This document shows, one piece after another, positions 44,763-56,444 of a stretch of DNA of 64,000 nt. The notes beneath the pieces are model-generated. The model searched no databases, was not told the origin of the DNA, and saw only the letters and a list, made by a program, of their open reading frames with translations. Positions within the stretch are counted from its first letter, which is position 1. Each line of letters opens with the position of its first letter. The position numbers and the translations under genes are program-made. Source of the DNA: Papio anubis (lineage: Eukaryota > Chordata > Mammalia > Primates > Cercopithecidae); NCBI RefSeq assembly GCF_008728515.1, contig NC_044981.1, positions 114,546,385-114,610,384 on the forward strand, written 5' to 3'.

Positions 44763-47480
44763 ATGAAGCACACAAGGACCATAGGCCATGTTGCCCTAAA
44801 AACACTGTGATTTGGTGATAATCACTGTTGCTGTTTTGAAAAGGCATACTTTAATTCTAAGTTTTGTGCATACATTCTATGCCATGAAAATGCGCACAAA
44901 CAACATCTTCAGTTTAAGACTATAAAACATATTTACAAAAGCAAAGATGACACTTGGCCTTTAAGATGCACACTGTCAAACATTCTTAAACAGAAAAGTA
45001 ATATAACAGAAGAATTCATAAATACATTTAATAATACTAAATATAGTATTACTAAAAACAGTCATGGAAGCATAAAGAAAGATGATTGCATGATAAACTG
45101 TTGACCAAGTATTTTATTCAGAAAATAGTAAAATACATTCTTGTGGGTCTCAGACCATAAAAAAAGATGGCATTAAATGCAAAGCTTGTTTAGTACAAAA
45201 TAAATTCAATCGTCACAGTAGCAAGCGCCCTTGGGGAATAACAGGTCATTAGAAGCTTTTAAGATTCTCATAACAGATGACATTCCCTTAGGTCCCTTTC
45301 AATCCCAACTCGGCCCTAATCATTTTCTTTCTTTGGCTACTTTTTTATAAAGTCAGTAGGCTGCAGTATAATATATCTTGACATCATAACCTAAAATATC
45401 AGATCAGCTCAATTGTTATGCAAGTAATGTTGCTCTGCAAATGACTGCTGGGAGATGAGATGCTACCAAGTGAAGAGGAAAATGCATGCCACGTCCACTC
45501 CCCGCTGTCTGTGGCTTAATCTGAAATAACATCTGTGAGGGAACATGTGACACTCTGATCCAACAATGCATTTGATGTGCAAAAGTATCTGTAATGAAAT
45601 TTCTAGTACAAGGGAATGAGGACATAGAAGCTTCTACCTCCACCATACTGTCACCACCCCACCTCTGCCCAGCTCCCTCAGAAAAGGGAGCCTGGGAAGT
45701 CAGCTCCTTGCTGAAAGCAGCATTTCACATGGTTCACCCACATTAGGATTCCAACATCAGGAAAATTTGTCTCCTATGGCGCAAAATTATTTAAACCTGC
45801 CATGGCCTCAAGAAGTCTGCTAACAAAACGTTCATCTCTGTGCAACCTTCATTCAAACAAGGATTTAATTCAAAAAAGTACATTTGGTAATTAGTATCCA
45901 TGAATAGTGATATTCATTATCTTTTGTTTCGTCCTTCTTTACACATTACCCTGAGACACTGAAAACGGTAAAGAGGCTTGCAGATGATCACAGGAGTTGT
46001 TGGGCAACTGATTCATGCTGAGAGATGAAATGATGATGAAAGGATGTCAAAAAAACAGACTCTGGGAAATAATATCTCTCAATGCACATACCCAGAGCCT
46101 GCCTGTGTCAACTTATAAGGTTCTTCTATGATAAAACTCATATGTGTATACAGATGCAAAGATATCAGGAGTATTCATTGGAAGTTTCCTATTTCCCCCA
46201 ATCCTCAGCATGCACTGTCAAGATGCCTTTGGGCTTGAAAATGTGCCTATTATCAGCAACCACTCCCTGTATATTAATAAGAAGATTGAAGCTGCCTAAC
46301 TGCTGAGCGAGGCTCAAATTAATCACAGCATTATGCAAGCCCCCATTTTCATATTTAAAACACCATATTTCATAAGGTTTCAGAAGCACCTGGTGCAGGG
46401 TGGGCACTCAATGAAATGATCATTTTTGAAGGGAAAAAGGATAGAAGATGGAGACTAATGCAGTGTTTTATGCTCTGGCCATCACAGGATTCACACCCGA
46501 AGTACCACAAGAATGCTGGCCAACTTGGCTGTGTCTCAACAGGTTTTTGCAATGGTCAACCACATCTCCATTCGTATTAAGCCAGCATAATCAAAGGGCA
46601 TGTGAGTCAGCTCCTAGAGAGGTTGTACCGTCGGCTCTTGTTTCAGGGAATGAATGAAAGAAATTAATGAATGAATAAGTAAATAATAGATGTTATTGTG
46701 ACTCTTCATTACAGCTGACAAGAGGTGGGAGTGAGTAAGGAAGGTTTAGGGGCTAGCATATCCCTTCTGCCCACATTCCATTGGCCAGAACTCAAGCACA
46801 CGAGGACCATAGTCCATGTGCCCAGGAGGAAATAAAAATGGGTTCGATGAATAGCCGGTCAGTCTCTGCCACTAGAGGCAAGGATTCAAACACCCAGCCA
46901 CTCTGCTTAGTTCATGCCTCTGGCTCTCCTTAGACTCTGTACCCTATTGAGCTCCTGCTGCCTTCCTTGCTCCACCAATTTGCAGCATCTATGAATAGCC
47001 TTGTCCCCTGGAAGACCAGAAGAGCCCTTCTTGTGGAGTCCTGGCCCATCAGTCTCAAGTCAGATTTCTTCCCAGTCCCACCCCATTCTGGTCCCTCGTT
47101 CACTAGGGCATGCTTGGCCCTGTCTCCCTTGTTCTAGGTCATTGTAATTTCAATTCCATTTGCAGGGTCTGTGTCTTGCTCATGTGCCTTAATCCAGACA
47201 TTAGATTCTGGTACCCAGGTCCTCTGGGGTCAGGTCTGATCAGCCAGGAGCCCATCAGGAAACAGAAAGCACACTCAAACTGGGTAATGTGAGGAGTCCA
47301 ACAAGAAGACCATCAAGAAAGGTAAGGAAAAGGTATAAGAGAAGATAAGTAATATAGTGCTGTACCTGGGGCTAGGTCAGAAGGGGCAAGAGGAAGAGTA
47401 GGAAAAGGACCCTGTGGGGAAGGCTGTATTACAGGAGACTGGGGGGTGCAGGGTGCTCATGGCAACCTCATGGCAACTTT
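44763..47480. other. Unique sequence, no gene
   Basis: About 2.7 kb of largely unique DNA. A short ATGA-type tract near 46647-46690 could be the tail of an L2. No ORF above 76 codons with any supporting feature. The stretch before 47480 may belong to an LTR-like repeat I cannot name. Confidence 0.4.
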
Positions 47481-47626
47481 CCTTTTGCCAGTGGAAGCAG
47501 TAGGTGGCAGTGGAAGCAGCAACAGAGGATCAGAGGTGGAAGGAGAGTGAAGAGGGATAAACTCTCCTTCCTCATTCCCCTTCTACCTCTGATCTGATCC
47601 TCTGTCACTGCTTCCATTGGCAAAAG
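47481..47626. repeat. Imperfect inverted repeat (hairpin) of about 65-bp arms
   Basis: Left arm 47481-47546 and right arm 47563-47626 are reverse complements with gaps. Shared blocks include 'ccttttgcca'/'tggcaaaagg', 'tggaagcagt'/'actgcttcca' and 'cagaggatcag'/'ctgatcctctg'. The left arm has a small internal tandem duplication of 'gtggaagcag'; the right arm has a doubled 'gatct/gatc' step. Spacer about 16 bp. Not recognised as the terminus of a named transposon. Confidence 0.8.
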
Positions 47627-47964
47627 GCAACCACCATCCAGAGAGCAAGGGGGTCCTTTGATCCCATCCCAAAGAGAGAATAGGATGAAGGCTTGTAGAG
47701 AATAGATCTGGAGAAACAAACAGGAGCCACACAGACCTCTGCCCTGGGTCTGAGCACTGAGACTTCCTCCTGCAGCCCCTTTGCCATGGCTAAGTTACCA
47801 CTGCCAGCTGCCAGATCTATGGACACAGCACCGCCAGCCTGCTGGGACTCCAAACAGGCACTTCCAGACATCTCTCCCTAAGGTCACCTGCCTATTTACT
47901 TGAGACTCCTCTAGATCCCTAGTTCGAAGAAGAACAGTTCTGCAAGACAGGTCCATTTAATTTC
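47627..47964. other. Unique sequence, no gene
   Basis: About 340 bp following the inverted repeat. Moderately GC-rich, no gene or named repeat. Confidence 0.4.
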
Positions 47965-48205
47965 TCAGGAAGCATGATGTAGGACAAAGATCACGGGCTC
48001 TGGGGTCAGGAAGACTTGGGTTCAAAATCCCCATTTGTCATTTTTAACAGCATGATGTTGTCTAATTGAGACTCTCTGAATCTCCTAAGTAATGTAGGGC
48101 TAATGAAACCCATATTCCCAATTGGATAGGGTCATTCTGAGAATCATATGAAGAAGACTGAGTGAAAGCAATTTATAAACTTTACAACATTATACAACAC
48201 TAGGG
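47965..48205 (+). mobile_element. MIR
   Basis: Plus-strand MIR: 'gggctctggggtcaggaaga', 'cttgggttcaaaatcccc', 'gactctctgaatctcctaag' and 'gtcattctgagaatcatatg' in MIR order. Terminal part weak. Confidence 0.82.
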
Positions 48206-50167
48206 TGGTATCACGTCTTAAGGAAGTGACCCTTACAGTCAAATCATGCACTGATGCAACACATTTTTAAGAGTACATAGTAATTGATTTCCTTCATTTT
48301 ATAAAGAGAATTTACTGATTTATTCTCATTACTATACCAGCATCCATACTGACAAACCTTGGCAGAATGTACAGTATATTTTCCAGCGTTCTTTGATTTG
48401 TCATTCCTAAAATTTCCTGTCTAAACCTATTCTGTTAATCCCGAACAGCATAATCAGAGCATTATGGAAACAAGTCTTTCAAGGAAATATCCTGAACCAT
48501 CAGGCAGCAACATACATCATAATTACCAGTTGGGACTCCAGGCTCAAAGATGCTATATGACTTTTCCTAAGTCCAAAGCTCTGTGTGACACCCCTGGGGT
48601 CAGAAGCTACTGATAGAGAATCCAGTGTTCTAGGATACTGTTTGTCCCCAGCAAGGAGAGTTTTCTTTCCTTAGTCTCCCTGAGATCCAACTCACATATC
48701 TTCTTCTAAGGGAAGGGGAGTGTTCGTAATGGCATGGCTTCCTCAAGTTAGGACATCAAATTGTAAAAGCTGAGTTGGTGTTCTTGAATGACAGCAAAGG
48801 AAGAGGGAGATCAGAAATTCCTACTGCAGGGTGCTTTCCCCTGCATTCAGTATGTGTTCAGAGATGACAAGAACATTAAGGTTTTTGATTTAAATTCTTT
48901 CTGAAATGGAAAACAGGATTATGAAGAGAGATTTTTTTTCAGAAAGTGGAGCCCCTTCAAACTCTCACCTTGCTGTGCTGCAAAGTGCTTCCACTAGCAT
49001 CTCTGCATCCCAGGAACTGAGGTGGAGGAGGTCTGGCCAATTATTCTGCCCATCACTTGCCAACCCAGGATGGATAGATTCTTAAAATCTTACCCAGTCT
49101 TGCTTTACTGAGATGGCTAATTTGTTTAGCAGTTCTTTTGAGAATACATGACTATAGTAGGGGCTCATGCACTTTTTCCCCAGGGTGTCAACTGTCTTAG
49201 TTTCTTTCTCTTTTGTTCTTTTCAATTTAACACTATCATTGCTTATCTATAAGTAAAGTTCCTTTTTGTGAGCCTCTTGGGGATACTCAAATACTCCATC
49301 CCTGTTACTCTGGACTCTCCTCTTCGGACTGTAACACAAATGACTTTGCTTTCCTTTCTTCCCTTGGAGGCCAACACATTCTCTCTTCCTTTTGCTTCTA
49401 CCTGGTTGTTCTTGAACAATGCTCTTACCTTTGCCCCCTCCTTTCCCTACATGGAATGAATCCGAAGAGCCTCAATTTTTGCCCATCTTCATTTTCCTTC
49501 CACATGTTCTGCCACAGCAGTATCAACCTCCATCACCACCACCTTCTCCTCTTTTTCTGTCTCCAGTGGTCATGTATCACCTGCCCTCCAGCGGCATTTG
49601 CAGCCCCCATTGGGGTCCTGTTCTTAGAACATTCCCTGAAGTGGAGGTGTGCTGGGACACCCACTGGGATGCCTGTATTGCTATTTCTTTATCTAGAAAA
49701 GGAAAGAATTGAAAACTCACAAATATTTAAAGTATGGTTTGATAGTACTACCTGTTAATGATTTGTAAGTACGTTTAACTCATTTATTGAACAAGACAGA
49801 CCTAATATAGGTAAAATTAAACAAGAACTTCATGGCTTCATCATACCACTGCCTTCCAGCAAGTTCTTTAAATTATTCTCTGTACCCAGATGAAATCTCA
49901 GCCAGGTCCTATACTTTTTCCAGGCACCTTTCTGACATTGGTCAAAGGTCTTGTTTAACCTACTGGTCATCTAACACTTTCCCTCCCCTGGCTCAGGCTG
50001 TCAGAGACTTAGCAGATTATAGTGGGGATGAGAATGCAGTAGTAATGATGCTCGCTGTTTCCCTTCTGTGCTCTTCCATTCAACTCCTGGAGCTTCTTCT
50101 GCCTCTTCAGGCTTGGATGGGGGAGAAAGGGGAAAAAGTGTTCTCAAGACTCCCTTTCTTTATGAAA
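48206..50167. other. Unique sequence, no gene
   Basis: About 2 kb. The segment 49270-49600 is pyrimidine-rich and carries overlapping plus-strand ORFs (Pro/Ser/Leu-rich). A 117-codon ORF at 49832-50185 is the longest ORF outside recognised repeats. None shows a domain, signal peptide or conserved motif. Confidence 0.4.
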
Positions 50168-50345
50168 ATGAGCATATATTCATGAAGCACATACTAGGTA
50201 CTACTGAAAATAATGGCTTAATGATTTTGTTTAATTTTCTCAACAGTCCCAGGACATAAGTATTACTATTCTCATAGAGTATTCATTGTGCCTAAGTAAC
50301 TTGCCCAAGGTCCTATGGCTGTTAGTGATGGGATCCCACCGCAGT
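50168..50345 (-). mobile_element. MIR, minus orientation
   Basis: 'aagcacatactaggtacta', 'tttaattttctcaacagtcc', 'aagtattactattctc', 'taagtaacttgcccaaggtc' and 'gatgggatccca' are the reverse complement of the MIR core. Confidence 0.8.
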
Positions 50346-50995
50346 GGCATTTGCAGCCTCAATGCCACACTCATCCCATATCATCGAGATGCTTTCAGAC
50401 CTACTCTTACCCACACTCTCCATCTGCTCTTCCTCTGAACCACAGTTTCTGTCATGTGTTCTCTTGAGTACATTCGTCTTGTTGTTTAACTTTGTATGTA
50501 TACATGTCTTGCAGAATTCATGAATATACTCCCTCATGTTTCCATGGAACTAGCACAGCTCTATTCTTTCACATGTTTGACACAGGCAGAGGCCATACAG
50601 GAAACAGAAGGAGAGTGGGTAGTGAGCTGTAAGGAGAATGTGAAGCTTTGAACTCTGAAGAAATAGAGAGCTCTACAATGGAGGAAATAATTCAGAAGTT
50701 CAAACAACGTGGAGGAGAACAATAAGATAAGAACTCAAAACTGTCTACTGGATTTCCTAATTAGGAGCAGTACCATTTGTGATTTTAGCAGGAGAAGCTT
50801 TAGCAAATTGTTGGGAATAGAACCCAGATTCTTGTGGATTCAAGAGTGAATAGGAGGTGGGAAAATGAAAACAGCAAGAATAGAACACTCTAACCAGAAA
50901 TTTATCCTTGAGAAGTGGAGTTAACAAATTGCATAGTGCCTGAATGGAGACATTTTTAAGGACAGGGGGCATTAGAAGGAAGAGAAACTGAAGGG
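50346..50995. other. Unique sequence, no gene
   Basis: About 650 bp with no repeat or gene I can name. Confidence 0.4.
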
Positions 50996-51083
50996 AAGAA
51001 GAAAGGAAGGAAGGAAGGAAGGAAGGAAGGAAGGAAGGAAGGGAGGGAGGGAGGGAAAGGAAAGAAAAATAAGGGAGGGAGGG
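50996..51083. repeat. (GGAA)n/(GGGA)n microsatellite
   Basis: About nine consecutive AAGG units (51004-51041) followed by GGGA units and a mixed purine tail. On the plus strand this offers a GGAA array of the kind ETS-family proteins recognise. No retroposon body adjoins it. Confidence 0.95.
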
Positions 51084-51316
51084 AGAAATGCATAGTATGT
51101 GTTGATATTTATAACAGATTTTGACATTTATAACAGACTTTTTTGCTTATGTTTCTGAAATCTCATGAGATATTTGCCCTGGGGCTATGATGACTTAGAG
51201 TAGAATTGAACATAGGCTCTTTCTGCAGTTAATGTGTTCTCCCAACCCTCTTTGTCCCAATCTCTCTAATTAAAATGACTTGAATTATTTAAATTTTCCT
51301 AAAAACACTGTATACA

Positions 51317-51603
51317 AAAGCACTTTAGGGAGGCTGAGGCCGGTGGATCACGAGGTCAGGAGACTGAGACCATCCTGGCCAACATGGTGAAACCCCATCT
51401 CTACTAGAAATATAAAAAAAAAAAAAAAAAAAAAATTAGCTGGGTATGGTGGCACACACCTGTAATTCCCAGCGACTCAGGAGGTTGAGGCAGGAGAATT
51501 GCTTGAAACCCGGAAGGTGGAGATTACAGTGACCCGAGACCGCGCCACTGCACTCCAGCCTGGCAACAGAGTGAGACTCCATTTAAAAAAAAGAAAAAAA
51601 AAA
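51317..51603 (+). mobile_element. 5'-truncated Alu (AluS/Y-like)
   Basis: Starts inside the left arm at 'agcactttagggaggctg', with a linker of 22 As near 51414-51435, a complete right arm and an A tail with one G. About 30 bases of the 5' end are missing. Left-arm text 'atcacgaggtcaggagac' suggests a younger Alu. No clear target duplication. Confidence 0.9.
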
Positions 51604-53590
51604 GGAGTTTCTTTTTCTCTTTCCCTTTCGTAAACCTCGAAAAGGGAAACTCTGACGCGGTGAAGCAGTTGAATGGCACTCAATACTTTCTGAGAACTCA
51701 GAACACACCTCCAGCCCGCAGGCCGTGTTGGGGAAGAAGGTCGATATCTCAGGCGGTGCTGAGCAGTGTCAGACGAGCATAGTGGCAGCTATCCTTCCTT
51801 TGAATGCCAAACACTGTCAGAGGAACCTGAAGGGATGCGGTGCAGAAGTGGATTGTCCATGATATGGTGTAGTTTACCAGTTGTCTTGTTTTAAAAGTAA
51901 TAGAGGTACAGAAACCAGGAGAACTGTACATATTACAAGTCTGTGATCTATCACCTGGCCTCCACACAGTGCGTTTATGGGTCCTTGAGGGATGGAAGCT
52001 AAATTCTGATACCATTACCTCCTCAATATGGCAAAGGTTAAAGTGCTACACCTAATGTAACTTTGCAGTTTTATACGACAAGATGCTGGTGGCAGGGGGT
52101 GTGACTTAATGATCACACTTTGATTTAAAGGTACAAGAGTTTGCTTAGGGCCCTGACTTGGTCTCTAGCAGTACCGGCTGCATCCGTGAAACATGGGCAG
52201 TGACAGATGGTTATTAGCACAAGGAAACCTCCTAAAGGTCTCAAGCAAGCTCAGAAGGTCCACAAATTGAACCAGAATTGGTGAATTCCCAAAGTTTAAA
52301 GGTTTTAATACCAGAGAGCAAGGGGATTAATGGGAGACAATCAGGGAGCAAAAGTAAAAAGCTGCAGGCAGCACACAGTCCCAATTTATTAAACAGCCTC
52401 TAATTGGAGTGGTCTGGTGAAAATGCACACAGGCATTGGTCAGTCACTATCTAACACTGGAATCCTATAACCAAAAAAATTTACAAAAAATAAGAATGAA
52501 AAAAGGAACCCCTTCACACCAAACTCTACCCCCAGAGACCTGCAAGATCTTGGGTTTGGGAAATAGTTTATGGAGGGAGGATGTCTTTGTGGTCAGTTCA
52601 GGCCAGTGGTTTTACTGAAATTAAAATACTTCTCAGTCTTTCAGCTTTTTGGACGTTTTCTAAACAAATAATGTTGACAAGGTCTAATTTTTAAAATTAA
52701 CTCTAATTAAGACTTCCAAAAGGGTCAAGAGGGAGTTGCCAGCACTTCCCTTAGTGGTTGTTATCCTAAAGCAAGATAGAGTAGAGCATCAGGGACCATA
52801 TTCTTATCCCAAAATGCTGCCCAGTGCATTTGGTTTAATGTGTGTGAGTGTGCGTATTTATATATATGCATAAGCACAAACTATTTCCCCTAATCACAGC
52901 TTAGGAAGAATAAGTTCTAAGCAGAAAACTACAGGAGAAATTAGAAATGGACATAAATCATTATTGAAATAAAACACTAACACAGGAATCAAATAAATAC
53001 CCAGAAAAGCAAGCCTTTCCCCATTAATCTACTTTCTCACCACAGGAAGGCAGGTAGCATCTTTTAATACCAAGCCAGGTGCCAGGTGATTAACTAGGAA
53101 AGACCTCGGAGAAATGTGTGGAAAAATGTCTAATAAAAATACTTTATATCTGCAAAGAACTAAAAGTGAGGGTAGCAATACGTTCATGCTATGATCCCTT
53201 GGGTGGGGCAGCTAGTGGAGAGAAGCCAGAGGTGTTATTAATGGAGGCATTCCAAGAAATAGGTAAGAAGAAACATGGGAAGTCTACTCTTGTTACTTCC
53301 TTTGCTTCTCAGGGGATGGGAAGAAGGCTGAGTTGAATCACAAAGGAAAATATTATAGCACAAAGTTCTATCTTTCAACTTTAAACAGGTAGAGTAGAAA
53401 CACCAAATGAATGGAGAGAAACATTAAGAATGTATAGCAAGAATTGCTGTTGAATAATTAAGGCCAAGGATAAATGGAATACATAAACAAATGTTAATCA
53501 TTTTCAAGGGAAATATAATGATATATTAAGTTAATACATGTGTGCAATGCTGTTTAGAAGGAACTGTTAAGAAATATAACTTTAAAACAT
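51604..53590. other. Unique sequence, no gene; CpG-containing patch at 51630-51790
   Basis: About 2 kb without a recognised repeat or gene. 51630-51790 retains several CpG sites (e.g. 'gacgcgg', 'gtcgat', 'agacgagc') in a CpG-poor neighbourhood, but is far too short for a CpG island. A minus-strand ORF of 88 codons (51749-52015) shows no domain. Confidence 0.4.
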
Positions 53591-55244
53591 TTAATTTCAA
53601 CTGGCTATACTGCCCAAAGTAATTTATAGATTCAATGCTATTCTCATTGAACTATCATTAACGTTCTTCACAGAATTAGAAAAAACTACTTTAAACTTCA
53701 TATGGAACCAAAAAAGAGTAAATATAGCCAAGACAATCTTAACCAAAAAGAACAAAGCTGGAGGCATCACGCTACCTGACTTCAAACTATACTATAAGGC
53801 TATAGTAACCAAAACAGCATGGTATTGGTACCAAAACAGACATATAGACCAATGGAACAGAAAAGAGAGCTCAGAAATTACACCACACATCTACAACCAT
53901 CTCATCTTCAACAACCTGACAAAAACAAGCAATGGGGAAAGGATGCCCTATTTAATAAATGGTGCTGGAAAAACTGGCTAGCCATATGCAGAAAACTGAA
54001 ACTAGACCCCTTCCTTGTACCTTATACAAAAACTAACTCAAGATGGATTAAAGACTTAAATGTAAAACCCCAAACCATAAAAACCCTAGGAGAAAACCTA
54101 AACAATACCATTCAGGACATAGGCATGGACAAAGACTTCATGACTAAAACACCAAAAGAAATTGCAACAAAAGCAAAAATTGACAAATGGGATCTAATTA
54201 CATTAAAGAGCTTCTGCACAGCAAAAGGGACTATCATCAGAGTGAACAGGCAACCTACAGAATGGGAGAAAATTTCTGCAATCTATTAATCTGACAAAGG
54301 GCTAATATGCAGAGTCTAGAAGGAACTTAAACAAATTTACAAGAAAAAAGCCAACAACCCCATCAAAAAGTGGGAAAAGGATATAAACAGACACTTCTCA
54401 AAAGAAGACATTTATGTGGCCAAAAAACATGAAAAAAACTTCAACATCACTTATCATTACAGAAATGCAAATCAAAACCACCATGAGATACCATTTCACA
54501 TCAGTCAGAATGGTGATTATTAAAAACTCAAGAAACAACATACACTGGTGAGGCTCTGGAGAAATAGGAACACTTTTACACTGTTCGTGGGAATGTAAAT
54601 TAGTTCAACTAGTGTGGAGGACAGTGTGGTTATTCTTAAGGATCTGGAACCATAAATACCATTTGACCTAGCAATCCTATTACTGGGTATATATCCAAAG
54701 GAATATAAATCATTCTATTATAAAGACACATGCACACATATGTTTATTGCATCACTATTTACAACAGCAAAGACATGGAACCAACCAAAATGCCCATCAA
54801 TGATAGCCTGGATAAAGAAAATGTGGTACATATACACCATGGAATACTATGCAGCCATAAAAAGGAATGAGATCATGTCCTTTGCAGGGACATGGATGCA
54901 GCTGGAAGCCTTCATCCTCAGCAAACTAACACAGGAACAGAAAACCAAACACCACATGTTCTCACTCATAAGTGGGAGCTGAAAAACAAGAACACATGGA
55001 CACAGGGAGGGGAACATCACACACCAGAGCCTGTCAGGGGATGTGGGGATGAGGGGAGGGAGAGCATCAGGACAAATAGCTAATGCATGTGGGGCTTAAA
55101 ACCTAGATGATGGGTTGATAGGTACAACAAACCACCATGGCACACGTATACCTATGTAACAAACCTGCAAGTTCTGCACATGTATCCCAGAACTTAAAGT
55201 AAAATTAAAACAAAAAAGGAAAACAGAAAAAAATTAATTTCAAC
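53591..55244 (+). mobile_element. 5'-truncated L1 (L1PA/L1PB-like) with 11-bp target duplications
   Basis: Contains the C-terminal half of ORF2 and the 3' UTR in plus orientation: 'caccatggaatactatgcag', a purine-rich 3'-UTR stretch near 55003-55075, 'ctatgtaacaaacctgc' and 'cacatgtatcccagaactt', then an A-rich tail. Perfect 11-mers ttaatttcaac at 53591-53601 and 55234-55244 flank it. Typical 5' truncation; the L1 body is 53602-55233. Confidence 0.96.
53602..54982 (+). pseudogene. L1 ORF2 C-terminal remnant
   Basis: Reverse transcriptase thumb and C-terminal region. 53819-54289 keeps 156 uninterrupted codons (visible: WCWKNWLAICRKLKLDPFLV), and 54740-54982 keeps the C-terminal end (visible: YTMEYYAAIKRNEIMSFAGT). 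Between them stops and shifts break the frame. No endonuclease or RT catalytic loop is present, so no activity is possible. Confidence 0.93.
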
Positions 55245-56101
55245 AATACTGTAAGAGGGAATGGAGGTAATTTAAACAAATATAGAATTCATAAGAGGCA
55301 ACATTTTCAGAGGAAATCTCACAACCGAACACATTCCTGAATGGCCTGAATTCCAGTTAGCCAAGTTTGCCCAGTTATCAGGCAGAGCCCTGGAGACAAA
55401 GGTGTCTGTCTATTCAAGGAACTCAAACAGTTTAAAGTTCCAGAGATCTAGAGCTTTCTGGTCCCATTTCCAAGGCATGCTTATGAGGGTAGATCTACCA
55501 ACTGCTCTGATCACTGTACATTTGGGAACCGCACCTGGCTCAAGCTTCCCTGCTCCATGTCTTCTCGAGGTGCCAGAGAGGGGGTTATCATGATAGGCCC
55601 TGGGCTCCAGTGGCAACAGTAACAGCGACACAGCCCAACTTAGATCTAATAGACCTGCTTTCTGACCGCCTTTTCCAGGATATTTCAGAGCATGTCAAGG
55701 ACAGTTGGCTGGTAAGTATTAAAAAGAAACTAAGTGGATGGTTGTATGGAGTTATAAAAACATCATGGCACTTCTGTTCTTTGCTATACTTTTCTTTAAA
55801 ACCATCCCCCCAAAGAGGAATAAATATACATAGGCCAGAATTTGAGCACTCTGCAAACTCCCAGTAACGGTTGCTTGAACTAAAAAATGAATCTTACTTG
55901 ATAAAGCAAAGATTAGTTCTTTGAAGTCTATGGGAAAGTCACTTTCATGCAATGGAATACACAGAGCCGGTCACAGCAGTACTGAATTCCAGTTGCCGAG
56001 TTAAATTACTAAAATATCACATTGGCAATTGGTTAAAAAAATCCATATGAAGGGTTTGAAGACCTGGGGACAAGTAAACATAATTTTAGTTCTCTCTGAT
56101 T
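55245..56101. other. Unique sequence, no confirmed gene; exon-like signal pair at 55679-55711
   Basis: About 860 bp of non-repetitive DNA. It contains an exon-like arrangement: pyrimidine tract and AG at 55677-55678, 33 open bases, then the consensus donor 'gtaagtatt' at 55712. No neighbouring exons were recognised, so this is not called as a gene. Confidence 0.4.
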
Positions 56102-56444
56102 TATAGGCCTTTTCTTTTTTTCTTTTACTTTTTTTTTTTTTTTTTTTTTTTTTGAGATGGAGTCTCATTCTGCTGCCAGGCTGGAGTCCAGTGGCACGAT
56201 CTCAGCTCACTGCAACCTCCATCTCCTGGGTTCAAGTGATTCTCCTGCCTCAGCCTCCCGAATAGCTGGGACTACAGGCACACGCCCCCACACCCAGTTG
56301 ATTTTTGCATTTTTAGTTGAGATGGGGTTTCACCATGTTGGCCAGGATGGTCTAGATCTCTTGGCTTTGTGATCTACCCTCCTCAGCCTCCCAAAGTCCT
56401 GGGATTACAGGTGTGAGCCATGTGCCCGGCTACAGGCCTTTTCT
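56102..56444 (-). mobile_element. Alu (AluS-like) with target duplications
   Basis: Minus-strand Alu body about 56116-56430, preceded by a long poly-T (25 T's plus TTTC units). Target duplications 'tataggccttttct' (56102-56115) and 'tacaggccttttct' (56431-56444) differ at one base. Confidence 0.94.

Noticed and set aside
49268..49758. Overlapping Pro/Ser/Leu-rich plus-strand ORFs
   Set aside because: Pyrimidine-rich DNA keeps two frames open by composition; overlapping frames argue against either being real.
51630..51790. CpG-containing patch considered as a CpG island or promoter
   Set aside because: Too short and CpG density too low; no transcript start motif seen.
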